5,597 bases of DNA from Phycisphaerae bacterium (GTDB lineage Bacteria; Planctomycetota; Phycisphaerae; UBA1845). Below are positions 5,523 to 5,597 of the stretch, piece after piece. The DNA lies in NCBI GenBank assembly GCA_028277545.1, contig JANQGB010001164.1, positions 1 to 5,597 on the forward strand, read 5' to 3'. Position 1 is the first letter of the stretch, and each line of letters begins with the position of its first letter. The notes beneath the pieces were generated by a model. The model was not told the origin of the DNA. It saw nothing but the letters and a program-made list of their open reading frames with translations, and did not search any database. Both the position numbers and the translations under genes were made by a program.

Positions 5523-5544
5523 GCCCGCCGCGGCGCGGCCGGGC
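5523..5544. repeat. GC-only hairpin upstream of the right-edge promoter
   Basis: GCCCG (5523-5527) pairs with CGGGC (5540-5544), continuing after a bulged C with CCGC/GCGG to a loop of three bases: nine G-C pairs in total. It ends 19 bp before the TATAAT at 5563. On the plus strand it is not followed by a T-run, so it is unlikely to be an intrinsic terminator. Confidence 0.35.
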
Positions 5545-5559
5545 ACCGCGGCGTTATAC

Positions 5560-5568
5560 TGTTATAAT
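5560..5568 (+). promoter_or_regulatory. Perfect extended -10 promoter element, plus strand, firing out of the window
   Basis: TGTTATAAT gives a perfect TATAAT (5563-5568) with the TG of an extended -10. The -35 position (about 5540-5545) is GC-rich with no resemblance to TTGACA, so the extended -10 would have to carry recognition, or an activator is needed. Transcription would start near 5575 and continue past the edge. On the opposite strand the same AT-rich patch gives only TATAAC/TATTAT without a -35, so plus is preferred. Confidence 0.45.
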
Positions 5569-5597
5569 ACTGGTGATGACTACGCAGCTCTTATCGT

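Larger units (their letters stand above)
5169..5597. other. Right-hand intergenic region, no supported gene
   Basis: No frame here encodes anything recognisable. A 92-codon minus-strand frame (5423-5145) has no domain or ribosome site and ends within the promoter of the large gene. The region carries GC-rich palindromes (listed separately), an AT-rich palindrome GTAATTAC at 5337-5344 within GCCCG...CGGGC (5331-5348), and a strong promoter-like element near the right edge. Confidence 0.5.

Overview
The window looks like GC-rich chromosomal DNA (roughly 60-65% G+C by eye) from a planctomycete, probably of the Phycisphaerae or a related uncultured lineage. The main evidence is protein style. The large gene ends in four EF-hand/dockerin-like repeats of the type 'DFNGDGLVSLDD ... 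CMAGP ... DGNDDGQVDLADF', which are very common at the C-termini of exported planctomycete proteins. The left gene ends in a Cys/Asp-rich tail of a kind also frequent in Planctomycetota and Myxococcota. The lineage is an inference; no marker gene is present.

Layout. Both supported genes are on the minus strand. At the left edge (1-1220) is a secreted beta-propeller-like protein of the SdiA-regulated/phytase-esterase style. Its Cys-rich C-terminus runs off the window. A 1.38 kb stretch (1221-2602) follows with no convincing gene but an unusual number of short perfect inverted repeats, densest at 2084-2430. Next is an 800-residue secreted multidomain protein (2603-5005): signal peptide, DNRLRE/CBM96-like domain, two tandem Ig-like repeats, a purple-acid-phosphatase-like metallophosphoesterase with non-canonical first and last metal motifs, and four dockerin-like calcium loops. 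Upstream of it are a good Shine-Dalgarno, a leader of about 127 nt and an extended -10 promoter (5139-5168). The last 430 bp (5169-5597) hold no gene I can support. They contain several GC-rich palindromes and end in a perfect extended -10 promoter on the plus strand, pointing out of the window.

How it fits together. Both genes encode proteins for export, probably to the periplasm, cell surface or medium, with Ca2+-binding or disulfide-rich modules suited to attachment or stability outside the cytoplasm. The 1.38 kb gap and the separate promoter of the large gene argue against an operon. I find no complete novel defence or mobile system here. The points most worth a second look are the atypical active site of the phosphoesterase and the hairpin-rich intergenic block, which could hold a structured RNA but could also be partly chance in GC-rich DNA.
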